A DNA stretch of 24,445 bases from a bacterium (GTDB taxonomy: Bacteria > Cyanobacteriota > Vampirovibrionia > Obscuribacterales > Obscuribacteraceae): NCBI GenBank assembly GCA_030431355.1, contig JAUIJG010000013.1:1-24445 (forward strand), given 5' to 3'. Made by a program: the position numbers and the translations under genes. The notes below the pieces were generated by a model. The model was given only the letters and a program-made list of their open reading frames with translations. It did not search any database and was not told where the DNA came from. Below are positions 7,322-15,495 of this stretch, one piece after another; positions within the stretch are counted from its first letter, which is position 1, and every line of letters starts with the position of its first letter.

Positions 7322-10300
7322 GTGGTAGATAAGCTAATTGAATTCGCTCTAAAAAACCGGCTGCTAACGGCTGCGGCAGTGGTCGGTATCGCTTGTTTCG
7401 GGATCTGGAGCATGCTCAATATATCGGTGGATTCTTTCCCCGATGTCAGCAACGTGCAAGTGCAAATCATCACCGAACCGGAGAGCATGGCCACCGAAGA
7501 GGTAGAGAAACTGGTCACGTTTCCAATTGAAACCGGAATGAACGGACTGCCGAAGATTACAAAGATCCGCTCCAATTCAAGCTTTGGCTTCTCCGTGGTC
7601 ACTGTTATTTTCGAAGATGACGCGGATGTTTATTGGGCAAGAAACCTCGTCAACTTGCGGCTGAATTCTATTTCTCTACCTTCCGGAGTGCCGAAACCTC
7701 AGCTCGGCCCCGTTGTTTCCACATTCAGCAACGTCTACGACTACTACCTGAAAAGTGACCGCCATGACCTCACTGAACTGAGAACCATTCAAGACTGGTT
7801 TGTCGGAAGAAGATTGAGATCCGTTCATGGCGTGGGCAACATAGTGAGCTATGGCGGTTTCGTCAAACAGTACCAGGTCTTTGTCTCTCCCCAGGCACTC
7901 AAAGGCTACGGGGTTACCCTCCGGGAAGTAGCGAATGCCCTTGCCGCCAATAATGTCAACGCCGGAGGAAATTTCATCGTTCGGGGCGGAGAAGAAGTCA
8001 TCATCCGTGGTATCGGTCTGATCGAGAACATAGACGACATTCGCAACATAGTTCTCAAGGAAGTAAACGGTGTTCCCGTCAAAGTCGGTCAGGTATCCCA
8101 GGTCAGAATCGGTCCGGCATTCAGAAGAGGCTCCGCCTCCATAGACGGGAAAGGAGAGGCGGTAACCGGTATGGTCCTCACCCGCAAAGGGGTGAACACC
8201 AAAGCGGTTGTGGAAAAGGTGAAAGAGCGAGTAGAAGAGATCCGCCACGAACTGCCCGAGGGCGTAACCCTCGAACCCTATTACGACCAGACGGAGCTGG
8301 TGGAAAAAACCATTGAAACCGTCAAAGAGATCCTGGGCTTTTCCGGCGGACTGGTGATTGTAGTCCTCTTCGCGGCGCTTTTGCATATACCGAGCGCTCT
8401 CATCGTTTCGGTCATTATTCCCCTGGCCCTTTTATTCAGCTTTATTCTTATGAAGTTCACAGGTCTCTCGGCCAATCTGATGACCCTGGGAGCGGTGGAC
8501 TTCGGCGTTATCGTGGATGCCGGCGTAGTGATGGTTGAGAATATTTTCCGCCATCTATCGGAGGCATCAGAGAGAGACGAAGAACTTACAGCCGAGGAGA
8601 GGCTCCAGATTGTGCTTCACGCCTCCCAGGAAGTGGGCAAGCCGATTGTATTCGCCATCGCCATCATCGTCTCGGTTTATCTCCCCCTCTTCACCCTGGA
8701 AGGGGTGGAAGGCAGGATGTTCCATCCCCTGGCCCTGACATTCATCTACGCTCTGGTAGGCGCTCTACTATGCTCGCTCACTCTTATTCCGCTGCTTTGT
8801 TTCTGGTTTATGCGCGGCAAGATTGTCGAAAAGACAAGTCCGCTGGTTACAGTATCTAAAAAGATTTGCAGCCCCAGCCTCTTCCTCTCCATGAAGTATC
8901 CTAAAACCACCATCGCCATCTGCCTGGCCATGTTGGCGGGCAGCATGTGCATAATGCCATTTTTAGGATCGGAGTTCATTCCCAGCCTCGATGAAGGTTC
9001 CATTCTGCTACGAACAAAAGTAGCTCCCAGCACCTCCCACAAAGAATCAAACCGGGTAATTCAGCTGGTGGAAAAAGAGCTGGTTAAGTTTCCGGAGGTG
9101 GAAGTAGTTGTATCCAGGGTCGGTCGCTCCGGTATGGGAGGAGACCTGGAAGGTGTCGACAACGCAGACATTTATATAGGTCTCAAACCGAAAAGTGAGT
9201 GGAAAACCACCCAGGACAAAGAAGAGCTGGTCAATAAAATGGCCGAAAGCCTGGAGCATATTCCCGGTATCATATACAGTTTTTCCCAGCCAATCGGAGA
9301 CATGATCGATGACCTTATAGCTGGTATCAAAGCCGATCTAGGTATCAAAATCTTCGGTGAAGACTTGAAGACCATAGACAACCTGGCGGCGGAGATCATG
9401 GCGATAGTGTCGGAAGTCCCAGGGGCAGCCGATATACAAAAAGAACAAATCCTGGGACTGCCCCAGCTCACAATCAAGCTGAATCGCTCGATCATAGCCA
9501 GGTACGGGCTCAACGTAGAAGACATCCAGGAGATTATTCAGACAGCCATCGCCGGAAAGATAGTTACCGAAGTGGTGGAAGGCACCCAGAGATTTGGACT
9601 GGTGCTGCGCTTTCCCTACCGCCTTCGTGACACGGTAGAGGACATCGAGTCAATTCCGGTGGAGACACCAAGCGGAGCCCGGGTTCCTCTGAAATCTCTG
9701 GCCACCATCACGATGCCCCGGGGAACGGTAATGGTCAACCGGGAGGGAGGAGAGCGTAGAACCGCTGTACTCGCCAATGTTCGCGGACGAGACCTGGGTA
9801 GTTTCGTGGAGGAGTGCCAACAGAAGGTCGCTGAAAAAGTAAAAATACCCAAAGGGTACAGAATTGTCTGGGGTGGTCAGTTCGAGAACCAACAGAGAGC
9901 CATGGCCCGGTTGAGCCTTGTGGTGCCGATAGTACTACTATTGATATTCATTCTATTGTTCGCATCATTCAATTCGTTGAAAAATGCCGGACTGATTATG
10001 TTGAACGTGCCCTTCGCCATGGTGGGAGGGGTGGTGGCACTATACTTATCCCATCAACCGGTGTCGGTTCCTGCAATCATCGGCTTTATCGCTCTTTTTG
10101 GAGTCTCGGTCCAGAATGGTGTGATCATGATCAGCTATATCATGCAGCTTCAAAACCGAGGCTTGAGAGTGAAACATGCAGCCATCGAAGGAGCTAAAGT
10201 CAGGTTGCGTCCGGTTATGATGACAGCCCTTGTGGCAATCATGGGACTGCTTCCCAAAATCTGGTCCCATGGCACCGGAGCGGAAGTACAGCGTCCTCTG

Positions 10301-10408
10301 GCCACAGTCGTGCTTGGCGGATTGGTAACCTCAACCTTCTTGACCCTGGTGGTCCTGCCGACAATCTATAGCCTGATAAACAAAGACGAGCATATCCACA
10401 GCGTTTAG
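7322..10408 (+). CDS. Heavy-metal RND efflux pump (CzcA/CusA family)
   Basis: Proton-driven inner-membrane transporter exporting divalent (Zn/Co/Cd/Ni) or monovalent (Cu/Ag) cations. The 1028-residue length is typical. The family signature DFGVIVDAGVVMVEN supplies the transmembrane-4 proton-relay acids Asp393, Asp399 and Glu406, spaced exactly as in CzcA. SYGGFVKQYQV in the porter domain is another heavy-metal RND hallmark. Transmembrane segments include about 10-30, 338-380, 435-500, 525-545 and clusters near 865-1020. The start is GTG at 7322 with GGTGG (7310-7314) 7 bases upstream. It is coupled to the adaptor gene; no outer-membrane channel gene follows. I could not assign the central metal-binding residues confidently, so substrate is left open. 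Confidence 0.95.
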   Translation: MVDKLIEFALKNRLLTAAAVVGIACFGIWSMLNISVDSFPDVSNVQVQIITEPESMATEEVEKLVTFPIETGMNGLPKITKIRSNSSFGFSVVTVIFEDDADVYWARNLVNLRLNSISLPSGVPKPQLGPVVSTFSNVYDYYLKSDRHDLTELRTIQDWFVGRRLRSVHGVGNIVSYGGFVKQYQVFVSPQALKGYGVTLREVANALAANNVNAGGNFIVRGGEEVIIRGIGLIENIDDIRNIVLKEVNGVPVKVGQVSQVRIGPAFRRGSASIDGKGEAVTGMVLTRKGVNTKAVVEKVKERVEEIRHELPEGVTLEPYYDQTELVEKTIETVKEILGFSGGLVIVVLFAALLHIPSALIVSVIIPLALLFSFILMKFTGLSANLMTLGAVDFGVIVDAGVVMVENIFRHLSEASERDEELTAEERLQIVLHASQEVGKPIVFAIAIIVSVYLPLFTLEGVEGRMFHPLALTFIYALVGALLCSLTLIPLLCFWFMRGKIVEKTSPLVTVSKKICSPSLFLSMKYPKTTIAICLAMLAGSMCIMPFLGSEFIPSLDEGSILLRTKVAPSTSHKESNRVIQLVEKELVKFPEVEVVVSRVGRSGMGGDLEGVDNADIYIGLKPKSEWKTTQDKEELVNKMAESLEHIPGIIYSFSQPIGDMIDDLIAGIKADLGIKIFGEDLKTIDNLAAEIMAIVSEVPGAADIQKEQILGLPQLTIKLNRSIIARYGLNVEDIQEIIQTAIAGKIVTEVVEGTQRFGLVLRFPYRLRDTVEDIESIPVETPSGARVPLKSLATITMPRGTVMVNREGGERRTAVLANVRGRDLGSFVEECQQKVAEKVKIPKGYRIVWGGQFENQQRAMARLSLVVPIVLLLIFILLFASFNSLKNAGLIMLNVPFAMVGGVVALYLSHQPVSVPAIIGFIALFGVSVQNGVIMISYIMQLQNRGLRVKHAAIEGAKVRLRPVMMTALVAIMGLLPKIWSHGTGAEVQRPLATVVLGGLVTSTFLTLVVLPTIYSLINKDEHIHSV

Positions 10409-10439
10409 TTGCTTTCCCCGGCAAAAAAATTTCAAAAGC

Positions 10440-10448
10440 TGCTAACAT
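10440..10448 (+). promoter_or_regulatory. Extended -10-like motif TGCTAACAT
   Basis: TGC followed by TAACAT resembles an extended -10 element. It would start transcription near 10455, before the ATG at 10514. The same 9-mer occurs at 11850-11858 and 21858-21866, each in front of a gene. No proper -35 is visible. Confidence 0.4.
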
Positions 10449-10513
10449 CAGATTAGGAATCCTTGCAGAAACTACGACCTTTTACCGGGCTTTCCACCAG
10501 GAAAGCAGAGGGA

Positions 10514-11332
10514 ATGAAAGAGCTGAAACACAAGCCAGGAAAGCCTTTAGGCATCAGTATCCTGTTATTGATTTTGCTAATTGGCGTCCAAAACGAGGTG
10601 CTTGCCGAGCCTGGCTGGGTGCTGCGCCAACATACGCCGGTAGGACTATACAATGTTTTCATCGCCAGAGATAAAGTCAGGGTCGAAGAGATAAAGACCC
10701 ACTACTCTATTGTTTCCCGAGCGCCGGAATGGAAAGTTTGCGCTTACCGAAATGACAAAAGAACCATCTGTGAAGTCACACCTCAACGCTGGCTATCCAA
10801 CGGTCTGTTTACCATGAACGAAAGGAGCCTGGTCAAACCTATAAATCCAGGAATCAAACCAACAACAAAGATACTGAGCAAGATCAAATATCTTGAGTAC
10901 AGACTGCCCCTCAAAAACACAAGAAGATTCTCGAATGGCAGAATTGTGGACATCCGCGGATTCATGGATTCCGAGAGCACAGTAAAGACAATTCACTCCG
11001 ACCACGCTAATTTCCTGGTATCACCTCAGATATCAAAGAACAAAAAGATAATCGAATTTCTGGGAAGTCTATTTGTAGTACCAATAGGAGAAGGCGTACC
11101 AATAAACTTCACCATAAAATACGATAACGGAATAGAACACAAACCATTGATGACCAGCCGCATTCGAGAGGCAAACCTGGCAGACAGCCTGTTTTCGATT
11201 CCGCGGGGACACAAACCGGTCAAAGATGTCCAGAACATAACCACAGGGCACCGATCCGGCGAAATAGACGATATGATCCGCGATCTGGGCCTGGGAGACT
11301 CTTTTGGCAAGAGAGGCAAGACCTCTAAATAA
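10514..11332 (+). CDS. Secreted protein of unknown function
   Basis: Not recognised as a named family. From the ATG at 10514 the 272-residue product begins with a classical signal peptide: basic start (MKELKHKPGK), hydrophobic core (ISILLLILLIGV) and a likely cut after VLA. The mature part is beta-rich with conserved-looking aromatic patches (VGLYNVFIARDKVRVEE; WKVCAYRNDKRTICEV) reminiscent of LolA/LppX-type periplasmic lipid-carrier folds, a weak impression only. The C-terminus is helical and charged. An in-frame TTG at 10463 would add 17 residues but would leave almost no leader if the promoter at 10440 is right, so I prefer the ATG. AGAGG lies very close to it. It follows the efflux operon by about 100 bases but has its own promoter-like motif. 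Confidence 0.7.
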   Translation: MKELKHKPGKPLGISILLLILLIGVQNEVLAEPGWVLRQHTPVGLYNVFIARDKVRVEEIKTHYSIVSRAPEWKVCAYRNDKRTICEVTPQRWLSNGLFTMNERSLVKPINPGIKPTTKILSKIKYLEYRLPLKNTRRFSNGRIVDIRGFMDSESTVKTIHSDHANFLVSPQISKNKKIIEFLGSLFVVPIGEGVPINFTIKYDNGIEHKPLMTSRIREANLADSLFSIPRGHKPVKDVQNITTGHRSGEIDDMIRDLGLGDSFGKRGKTSK

Positions 11333-11426
11333 GCCCAATCATAAAAACACTATCACCTCCTGACAAGATCACAGATTCATCACAATCACAGTCTAAAATC
11401 GAGCTATAGAGCCAAGGAACTAACTG

Positions 11427-11843
11427 ATGGTTAGAGAAGATAGTCAACCCAGCGACCAGCAGGCGCCGGTGCCGAACCCTGGCACCGATTTAAACAACAA
11501 AAAAAGCGAGCGCTATGTGCAGGTTGGAACAATCATTGTTTTGATATTGATTCCACTATTCGCCTTTCTTTTCAAAACCCTCTTTTTCTCAACAATCGCA
11601 CCGGTACATCATCTTTCCAGGACAACCCACACCTTCAAAGATCTTGTCCTTGACCATACCCTGAATGCCATCCCCCAGAGCCGGAACAACACACAACCGG
11701 ACTTTCCCATCTACGAGACGGAACCAGCAAATACCTATGGCTCTTCCAGCTACAGCGACTACTATTCATCAATAGAAAACCATAAAAGCCAGGTATACAT
11801 TGTCGAACCAGGCAAAAGACTGAAGCTTGTCACCGACCGCTAA
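11427..11843 (+). CDS. Small single-pass membrane protein of unknown function
   Basis: A 138-residue protein with no recognised family. Residues 1-30 are polar and Pro/Asn/Lys-rich, about 31-54 form one hydrophobic transmembrane segment (VGTIIVLILIPLFAFLFKTL), and the remainder is polar and Ser/Tyr-rich (YGSSSYSDYYSSIENH) with a short hydrophobic end. The ATG has AAGGA 8 bases upstream. It lies in a cluster of envelope orphans, 58 bases before the M28 peptidase, but the peptidase seems to have a separate promoter motif. Confidence 0.7.
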   Translation: MVREDSQPSDQQAPVPNPGTDLNNKKSERYVQVGTIIVLILIPLFAFLFKTLFFSTIAPVHHLSRTTHTFKDLVLDHTLNAIPQSRNNTQPDFPIYETEPANTYGSSSYSDYYSSIENHKSQVYIVEPGKRLKLVTDR

Positions 11844-11849
11844 AAAACT

Positions 11850-11858
11850 TGCTAACAT
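11850..11858 (+). promoter_or_regulatory. Extended -10-like motif TGCTAACAT before the M28 peptidase
   Basis: An identical 9-mer to 10440-10448. Transcription would begin near 11865, giving a leader of about 36 bases. A TTGTCA at 11827-11832 is 20 bases away from TAACAT, too far for a normal -35. Confidence 0.4.
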
Positions 11859-11900
11859 AGTCGACTCTATTGTTCAGTCGTCTTCAGGAGTTCTCGAGTA

Positions 11901-12851
11901 TTGGCGATGGAAGAGCTTTTAAAACAATGTACTTTCAAAATGCCCGGCAATTCCTACAAAGGTGAATTGCTGGCGCTCAGCCCCCTGGAAGAAGAGATAA
12001 GCGAGAACCTCGAACAACATGTGATCAAGCTATCTAAAGAGATCGGCGATCGCAGCTATAAAAAACCAGCGGCTTTGAAAGCTGCTGCCGATTATATCTA
12101 TGAAAAGCTCAAATGCAGCGGTGTAAAACGGCAACGTCAGCCTTTCAAAACAGAAAATAAACAATCCTTTGAAAATCTGGAAGCTTCGATACAAGGTGAT
12201 GGCAACGCCGAAGAGATTTTGGTAGTCGGAGCCCACTATGACTCGGCTGACTGCCCCGGAGCCAACGATAACGGCAGCGGTGTGGCAGCATTGATTGAAC
12301 TGACAAAACTGCTTTCAAAGGTGAATTTGGATAGAAGTGTTCGCCTGGTAGCTTTTCCCAACGAAGAACACTTCTTTGGCTCAAATGGCATGGGTAGCTA
12401 CTTTTATGCCAATAAATGCAGAGAAAGGAACGACAATTTGATCGGCATGATCTGCCTGGAGACCATCGGATACTATTCTGAAGAATCTAAAAGCCAGAAA
12501 TTTCCTGCCGGTCTCAGTCAATTTTATCCTGACAGGGGAAACTTTCTTGCCTTCATCGGTAATACCAACTCAAAAGCATTTTTAAAGCGCACCATCAGCC
12601 TTTTCAGGAAAGAAGCATGTTTCCCTTCCGAGGGATTGGTGGCACCCTCCTACCTGATGGGAGTCTCCAGATCCGACCATAGTCAGTTCTGGGAACACGG
12701 CTATGAAGCGATAATGCTCACCGACACAGCTGATCACCGATACCCTTACTACCATCATCCGGAAGACACCCATGACAAAGTCGACTATGAATGTCTCGCT
12801 AGAATAGTGGTTGCCCTTGCCGCCGTAATAAAAGAGTTAGCCAACGGCTAA
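11901..12851 (+). CDS. M28-family zinc aminopeptidase
   Basis: Di-zinc exopeptidase that removes N-terminal residues. All five M28 metal and catalytic positions can be seen in 316 residues: VVGAHYDS (His112), ANDNGSG (bridging Asp123), FPNEEHFFGS (catalytic Glu155, zinc-binding Glu156), SRSDHSQF (Asp259, second-zinc region) and YYHHPEDT (His285). No signal peptide is visible, so the enzyme appears cytosolic, unlike many secreted M28 members. The start is TTG at 11901 with AGGAG (11886-11890) 10 bases upstream; ATG at 11907 is the alternative. Glutaminyl cyclase shares this fold, but the intact EE pair favours a peptidase. The gene ends overlapping its convergent neighbour by 4 bases. Confidence 0.93.
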   Translation: MAMEELLKQCTFKMPGNSYKGELLALSPLEEEISENLEQHVIKLSKEIGDRSYKKPAALKAAADYIYEKLKCSGVKRQRQPFKTENKQSFENLEASIQGDGNAEEILVVGAHYDSADCPGANDNGSGVAALIELTKLLSKVNLDRSVRLVAFPNEEHFFGSNGMGSYFYANKCRERNDNLIGMICLETIGYYSEESKSQKFPAGLSQFYPDRGNFLAFIGNTNSKAFLKRTISLFRKEACFPSEGLVAPSYLMGVSRSDHSQFWEHGYEAIMLTDTADHRYPYYHHPEDTHDKVDYECLARIVVALAAVIKELANG

Positions 12852-13411
12852 GATTCCTGTTTGCTCTCAAATTCCAGCTCTCGCTCCAGATTCTTAAGTG
12901 AGATTTTGATCTCATCGGACTGGGCAAGCTCAAGCAACAGTTCAGGAGATAACTTCTCCGCTTTTTTCTGGGGCTCAAAAGCTGGAAATCGATAGATCAA
13001 CTCGCCCTGCTCTCCCACATCTATATGACAAACACTGGTAAGGGATAACCGCTCCAGAGACTTTTTAGTATCAAATATTCTCAACCCACACTCCAGCGAT
13101 GCTTCGGTTACCGAGATGATGCCGCCCTTTGCTTTGGCATGGTTGAGAATGAGTTGTTCTTCTTGCAGCTGCACCAGAGCGCCTCGCTCACCCCACTGCC
13201 GGCGAAGATAGAGAGAGCAGGCGATGGCGATACCGCTAAAGAAAACCAGCATGCCGAGCTGGGTCGACATGCCATGCTTAAGCTCCTCACCGGCAAGGAT
13301 TTCGCCGATGTCTGATACCACCAGTCCAGCACAAAAAATGATCACGAAGACCAAAAATGCGTTAAAGGTCTTTGATACCCAGGTCAAGAACTTACTTTGT
13401 TTAGCTGCCAA
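12848..13411 (-). CDS. Two-pass membrane protein with C-terminal winged-helix-like domain
   Basis: No named family. The chosen TTG at 13411 gives 187 residues; AAGGAA lies 8 bases upstream, whereas a longer frame back to 13543 would overlap the divergent gene's start and begin in unlikely sequence. Two hydrophobic segments (about 13-33 and 50-68, the second ending CSLYLRRQW) form a hairpin in the membrane. The C-terminal part (about 78-145) has a helix-helix-helix-strand pattern (ISVTEASLECGLRIFDTKKS, then ELIYRFPAF) resembling a winged helix, perhaps a cytosolic sensing or interaction domain. A charged tail ends the protein. It is divergent from the 13543 gene and shares its promoter region. 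Confidence 0.72.
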   Translation of the reverse strand: MAAKQSKFLTWVSKTFNAFLVFVIIFCAGLVVSDIGEILAGEELKHGMSTQLGMLVFFSGIAIACSLYLRRQWGERGALVQLQEEQLILNHAKAKGGIISVTEASLECGLRIFDTKKSLERLSLTSVCHIDVGEQGELIYRFPAFEPQKKAEKLSPELLLELAQSDEIKISLKNLERELEFESKQES

Positions 13412-13442
13412 TACACTGACTTCCTTCAAAAATACAGTACTT

Positions 13443-13448
13443 ATTATA
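13443..13448 (-). promoter_or_regulatory. Consensus -10 box (TATAAT) for the membrane winged-helix protein
   Basis: On the reverse strand GGCTATATAATAAG holds a perfect TATAAT about 32 bases before the TTG start, giving a leader of about 25 bases. The -35 is not evident. A perfect dyad AATTTC-AAAA-GAAATT (13479-13494) lies upstream, between the divergent genes. Confidence 0.45.
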
Positions 13449-13542
13449 TAGCCAACAGAAAAATGTCGATATGACTGGAATTTCAAAAGAAATTGAAAGA
13501 CAATAGTTGGCTCGTCGAAACTTACCAGTTGGAGAAAAGCCA

Positions 13543-14061
13543 ATGCTCAAAGCTCTCAAAAAGACCAACCTGATTGCGCTAGCCCTCATAGCCGCCACCT
13601 CCGCCATACCCGCACAAGCGCTGGAAGGAGAACCGGCTACGCAGTTCGTACTGGAAGGTCTCGACAAAGTGCATGTTACTGTCGGTCCCATGAAAGACTT
13701 TGGTCTGGATAGAGCAGCCATTCAAAAAGCCGTGGAAGAAAAGTTCGAGAAGTCCGGCATGAAGACAATAAGTAAAAAACAATTCCTCAACGACACTACC
13801 ATCAATCAGTTTCTTGTCACCGTAAAACCTCTCAAAGACAGACAAAAGACTTTCTATTCCCTGAATCTGGGCCTAACCGAAATGGTATTCCTGGAAGACA
13901 AAGCGGATAGAAAGATTTCTATTACAGCCTGGCAAGACCAAAATTTAGGCGTGGTCAACAAGAAAGAAGAGAACAGTTTGCAAAAAAGAATCATGGAGCG
14001 AGTGGATAGCTTCATCGATCTCTGGCAAAGAGCAAACGGAAAAGAGAAGATCAAAAGCTAA
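13543..14061 (+). CDS. Secreted protein of unknown function
   Basis: A 172-residue product starting at the ATG at 13543, chosen because GGAGA sits 7 bases upstream and the sequence then reads as a textbook signal peptide (MLKALKKTNLIALALIAATS, cut probably after AQA). The mature domain (about 28-165) alternates strands and helices: TVGPMKDFGLDRAAIQKAV, then FLVTVKPLKDRQKTFYSLNL. The shape suggests a small alpha/beta periplasmic domain that handles vectorial beta-sheet pairing, but I recognise no family. It is divergent from the winged-helix membrane protein and ends only 1 base short of the convergent ACT-domain gene. Confidence 0.75.
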   Translation: MLKALKKTNLIALALIAATSAIPAQALEGEPATQFVLEGLDKVHVTVGPMKDFGLDRAAIQKAVEEKFEKSGMKTISKKQFLNDTTINQFLVTVKPLKDRQKTFYSLNLGLTEMVFLEDKADRKISITAWQDQNLGVVNKKEENSLQKRIMERVDSFIDLWQRANGKEKIKS

Positions 14062-14062
14062 G

Positions 14063-14725
14063 CTAAGTTAATTGATCCTGGCTTATCATCATTGAATTGA
14101 CTAATTGAAAGAGCTTGTTCAAGTCTTTCTGGGAGATCAAAAAAGTAAGCTCTGTAAAGGTCGACACCAGTTCGACGATATTGATCTTTCTGAGCGCCAG
14201 TCGGCTGAGCAAACCGTAGTACATATTCGGCGTTTCTATGTAGTGCTCGCCGAACTGCACAGTTAAGCTTGCCAGATCTTCCAGAACCAGGCGAGGTTCA
14301 TCAGGTTGGAATGCTTCCAGGGCACGGGCAGTCAGGTGCATCGGTAAAAAGATTGAGATCTCTCCCACACCATATGTGATGGTAAGAAAGTCCGCCCGAG
14401 CGAATTCCTTGAGTCCATAAAGCTTCTTGGCTCTCTCTTTATTCTCCTCGGTCTTCACAAAAGCTATCTCTGCCAGCTTGGACTTCACCGAAATACTATC
14501 CAAAACTATAGGAGGAAGCAGCGGCTCCGCATCAATCTCTCTGGCAAGCCTGGAGAGTGCCACGACAATACTGCCTTCTTTCACGGACTTGTGGGCCCGC
14601 AGCTCTACCTCAGGCTTAATCGACTTCGCATAAGCAGAATAGTTGATAATGCCCCGGGACATTGCCGATAAGTCAACCACTGACTCGAATACGATGTCTT
14701 TGACAATCTCACTTATTTTTATCAT
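14063..14725 (-). CDS. ACT-domain protein with N-terminal helix-turn-helix-like region
   Basis: A 220-residue soluble protein. The C-terminal section (about 155-212; ETPNMYYGLLSRLALRKINI, then ELTFLISQKDLNKLF) looks like an ACT domain of the aspartokinase type, a ligand-binding module usually regulated by amino acids. The N-terminus (about 1-65; MSRGIINYSAYAKSIKPEVE, KEGSIVVALSRLAREI) resembles a small helical DNA- or protein-binding domain found with such ACT modules. No kinase catalytic domain is present, so this is a stand-alone regulator. The ATG at 14725 has only a weak ribosome-binding site. It is convergent with the secreted protein and divergent from the GNAT gene. Ligand and target are unknown. 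Confidence 0.65.
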   Translation of the reverse strand: MIKISEIVKDIVFESVVDLSAMSRGIINYSAYAKSIKPEVELRAHKSVKEGSIVVALSRLAREIDAEPLLPPIVLDSISVKSKLAEIAFVKTEENKERAKKLYGLKEFARADFLTITYGVGEISIFLPMHLTARALEAFQPDEPRLVLEDLASLTVQFGEHYIETPNMYYGLLSRLALRKINIVELVSTFTELTFLISQKDLNKLFQLVNSMMISQDQLT

Positions 14726-14845
14726 TGAAGACTCTTTTGTTATATCTCATACAAATTTACCTCATTCGTATCATTTTTCAAAATATTTTACACGCCTCTG
14801 TTATTCGGCTAAATTGCAATTCCCTTGAAATTGCCGAAGGCAACC

Positions 14846-15358
14846 ATGCTTAAGATAAGAGAAGCAATTCCCGATGACGCAGCAACAATCGTTGAGTTGA
14901 TCCAGGAGTTAGCTAGTTATGAAAAAGAAGAGAGTTCGGTAAAAGTCTCTTGTAAGCAGCTTCAAGAACAAATGAATGCGGCCAGGCCTCCCTTCGAATG
15001 CCTCTTGGCGGAGGTCGACGGCAGAGTGGCCGGCTTTGCACTCTTCTTCACCAGCTATTCGACCTGGGAAGGCAAACCCGGACTCTATCTGGAGGATCTA
15101 TACGTGAGACCCGAATTCCGCAGAATGGCTGTCGGATTTAAACTCATGACCCACCTCGCCGAGCTAGCTGTCATAAGAGATTACTCTCGGTTCGAATGGT
15201 CTGTTCTCGAATGGAACCAAAAGGCAATAGACTTCTATTTCCAAATCGGCGCTAAGCCCATAAAAGGATGGGACCGTTTCCGCATGGATAGACAATCCTT
15301 CGAATCCCTGGCACAGGAAGCGGAATACAAAAACACGCTGAACCAGCTGGTCTCATGA
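14846..15358 (+). CDS. GNAT acetyltransferase of the SSAT/diamine (thialysine) type
   Basis: Transfers acetyl from acetyl-CoA to an amine. The 170-residue protein matches the spermidine/spermine and thialysine N-acetyltransferase pattern: ELASYEKEE near the N-terminus, FECLLAEVDGRVAGFALFF, YSTWEGKPGLYLEDLYVRPE, then FEWSVLEWNQKAIDFYFQIG and GWDRFRMD. The acetyl-CoA P-loop reads RRMAVG (92-97) instead of the usual R/Q-x-x-G-x-G, with Ala at the first Gly. The start is ATG at 14846 with AAGG 5 bases upstream; an in-frame TTG at 14825 lacks a ribosome-binding site. The substrate could be a polyamine, diamine or thialysine. Confidence 0.88.
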   Translation: MLKIREAIPDDAATIVELIQELASYEKEESSVKVSCKQLQEQMNAARPPFECLLAEVDGRVAGFALFFTSYSTWEGKPGLYLEDLYVRPEFRRMAVGFKLMTHLAELAVIRDYSRFEWSVLEWNQKAIDFYFQIGAKPIKGWDRFRMDRQSFESLAQEAEYKNTLNQLVS

Positions 15359-15415
15359 AAGGAGCGACAAAGATAAAGTCGCCATTAAGGTAACCGAAGA
15401 CAATTCCATTTCCTC

Positions 15416-15424
15416 TGCTATAAT
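15416..15424 (+). promoter_or_regulatory. Perfect extended -10 promoter for the sdpR-sdpI-like operon
   Basis: TG-C-TATAAT is a full-consensus extended -10 (TATAAT at 15419-15424). No -35 match exists at 17 bases, as is common with extended -10 promoters. Transcription should start near 15431, exactly where the operator dyad begins. Confidence 0.75.
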
Positions 15425-15435
15425 TCGAATATTAG

Positions 15436-15459
15436 CTAATTAGCTAACTGGCTAATTAG
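15436..15459. promoter_or_regulatory. Operator dyad for the ArsR/SdpR-type repressor
   Basis: CTAATTAGC (15436-15444) and GCTAATTAG (15451-15459) form a perfect 9-base inverted repeat with a 6-base spacer. The same bases contain an 8-base direct periodicity (TTAGCTAA twice from 15432, then CTGGCTAA). It lies just downstream of the inferred transcription start and about 36 bases before the repressor gene, ideal for autorepression by a dimeric winged-helix protein. As RNA it could also form a hairpin in the leader. Confidence 0.8.
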
Positions 15460-15495
15460 AACAATAAGAAAAACGGATGCCCTTGACTGAAATAA

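Noticed and set aside
7676..8386. 236-codon reverse-strand frame opposite the RND pump
   Set aside because: Antisense shadow of a highly conserved pump region; no ribosome-binding site and no domain.
11356..11365. CACCTCCTG, complementary to a ribosome-binding site, as an antisense RNA element
   Set aside because: A single short match with no structure or promoter around it.
13479..13494. AATTTC-AAAA-GAAATT dyad as an operator
   Set aside because: The site is a perfect but short AT-rich dyad that easily arises by chance; no regulator family could be assigned.
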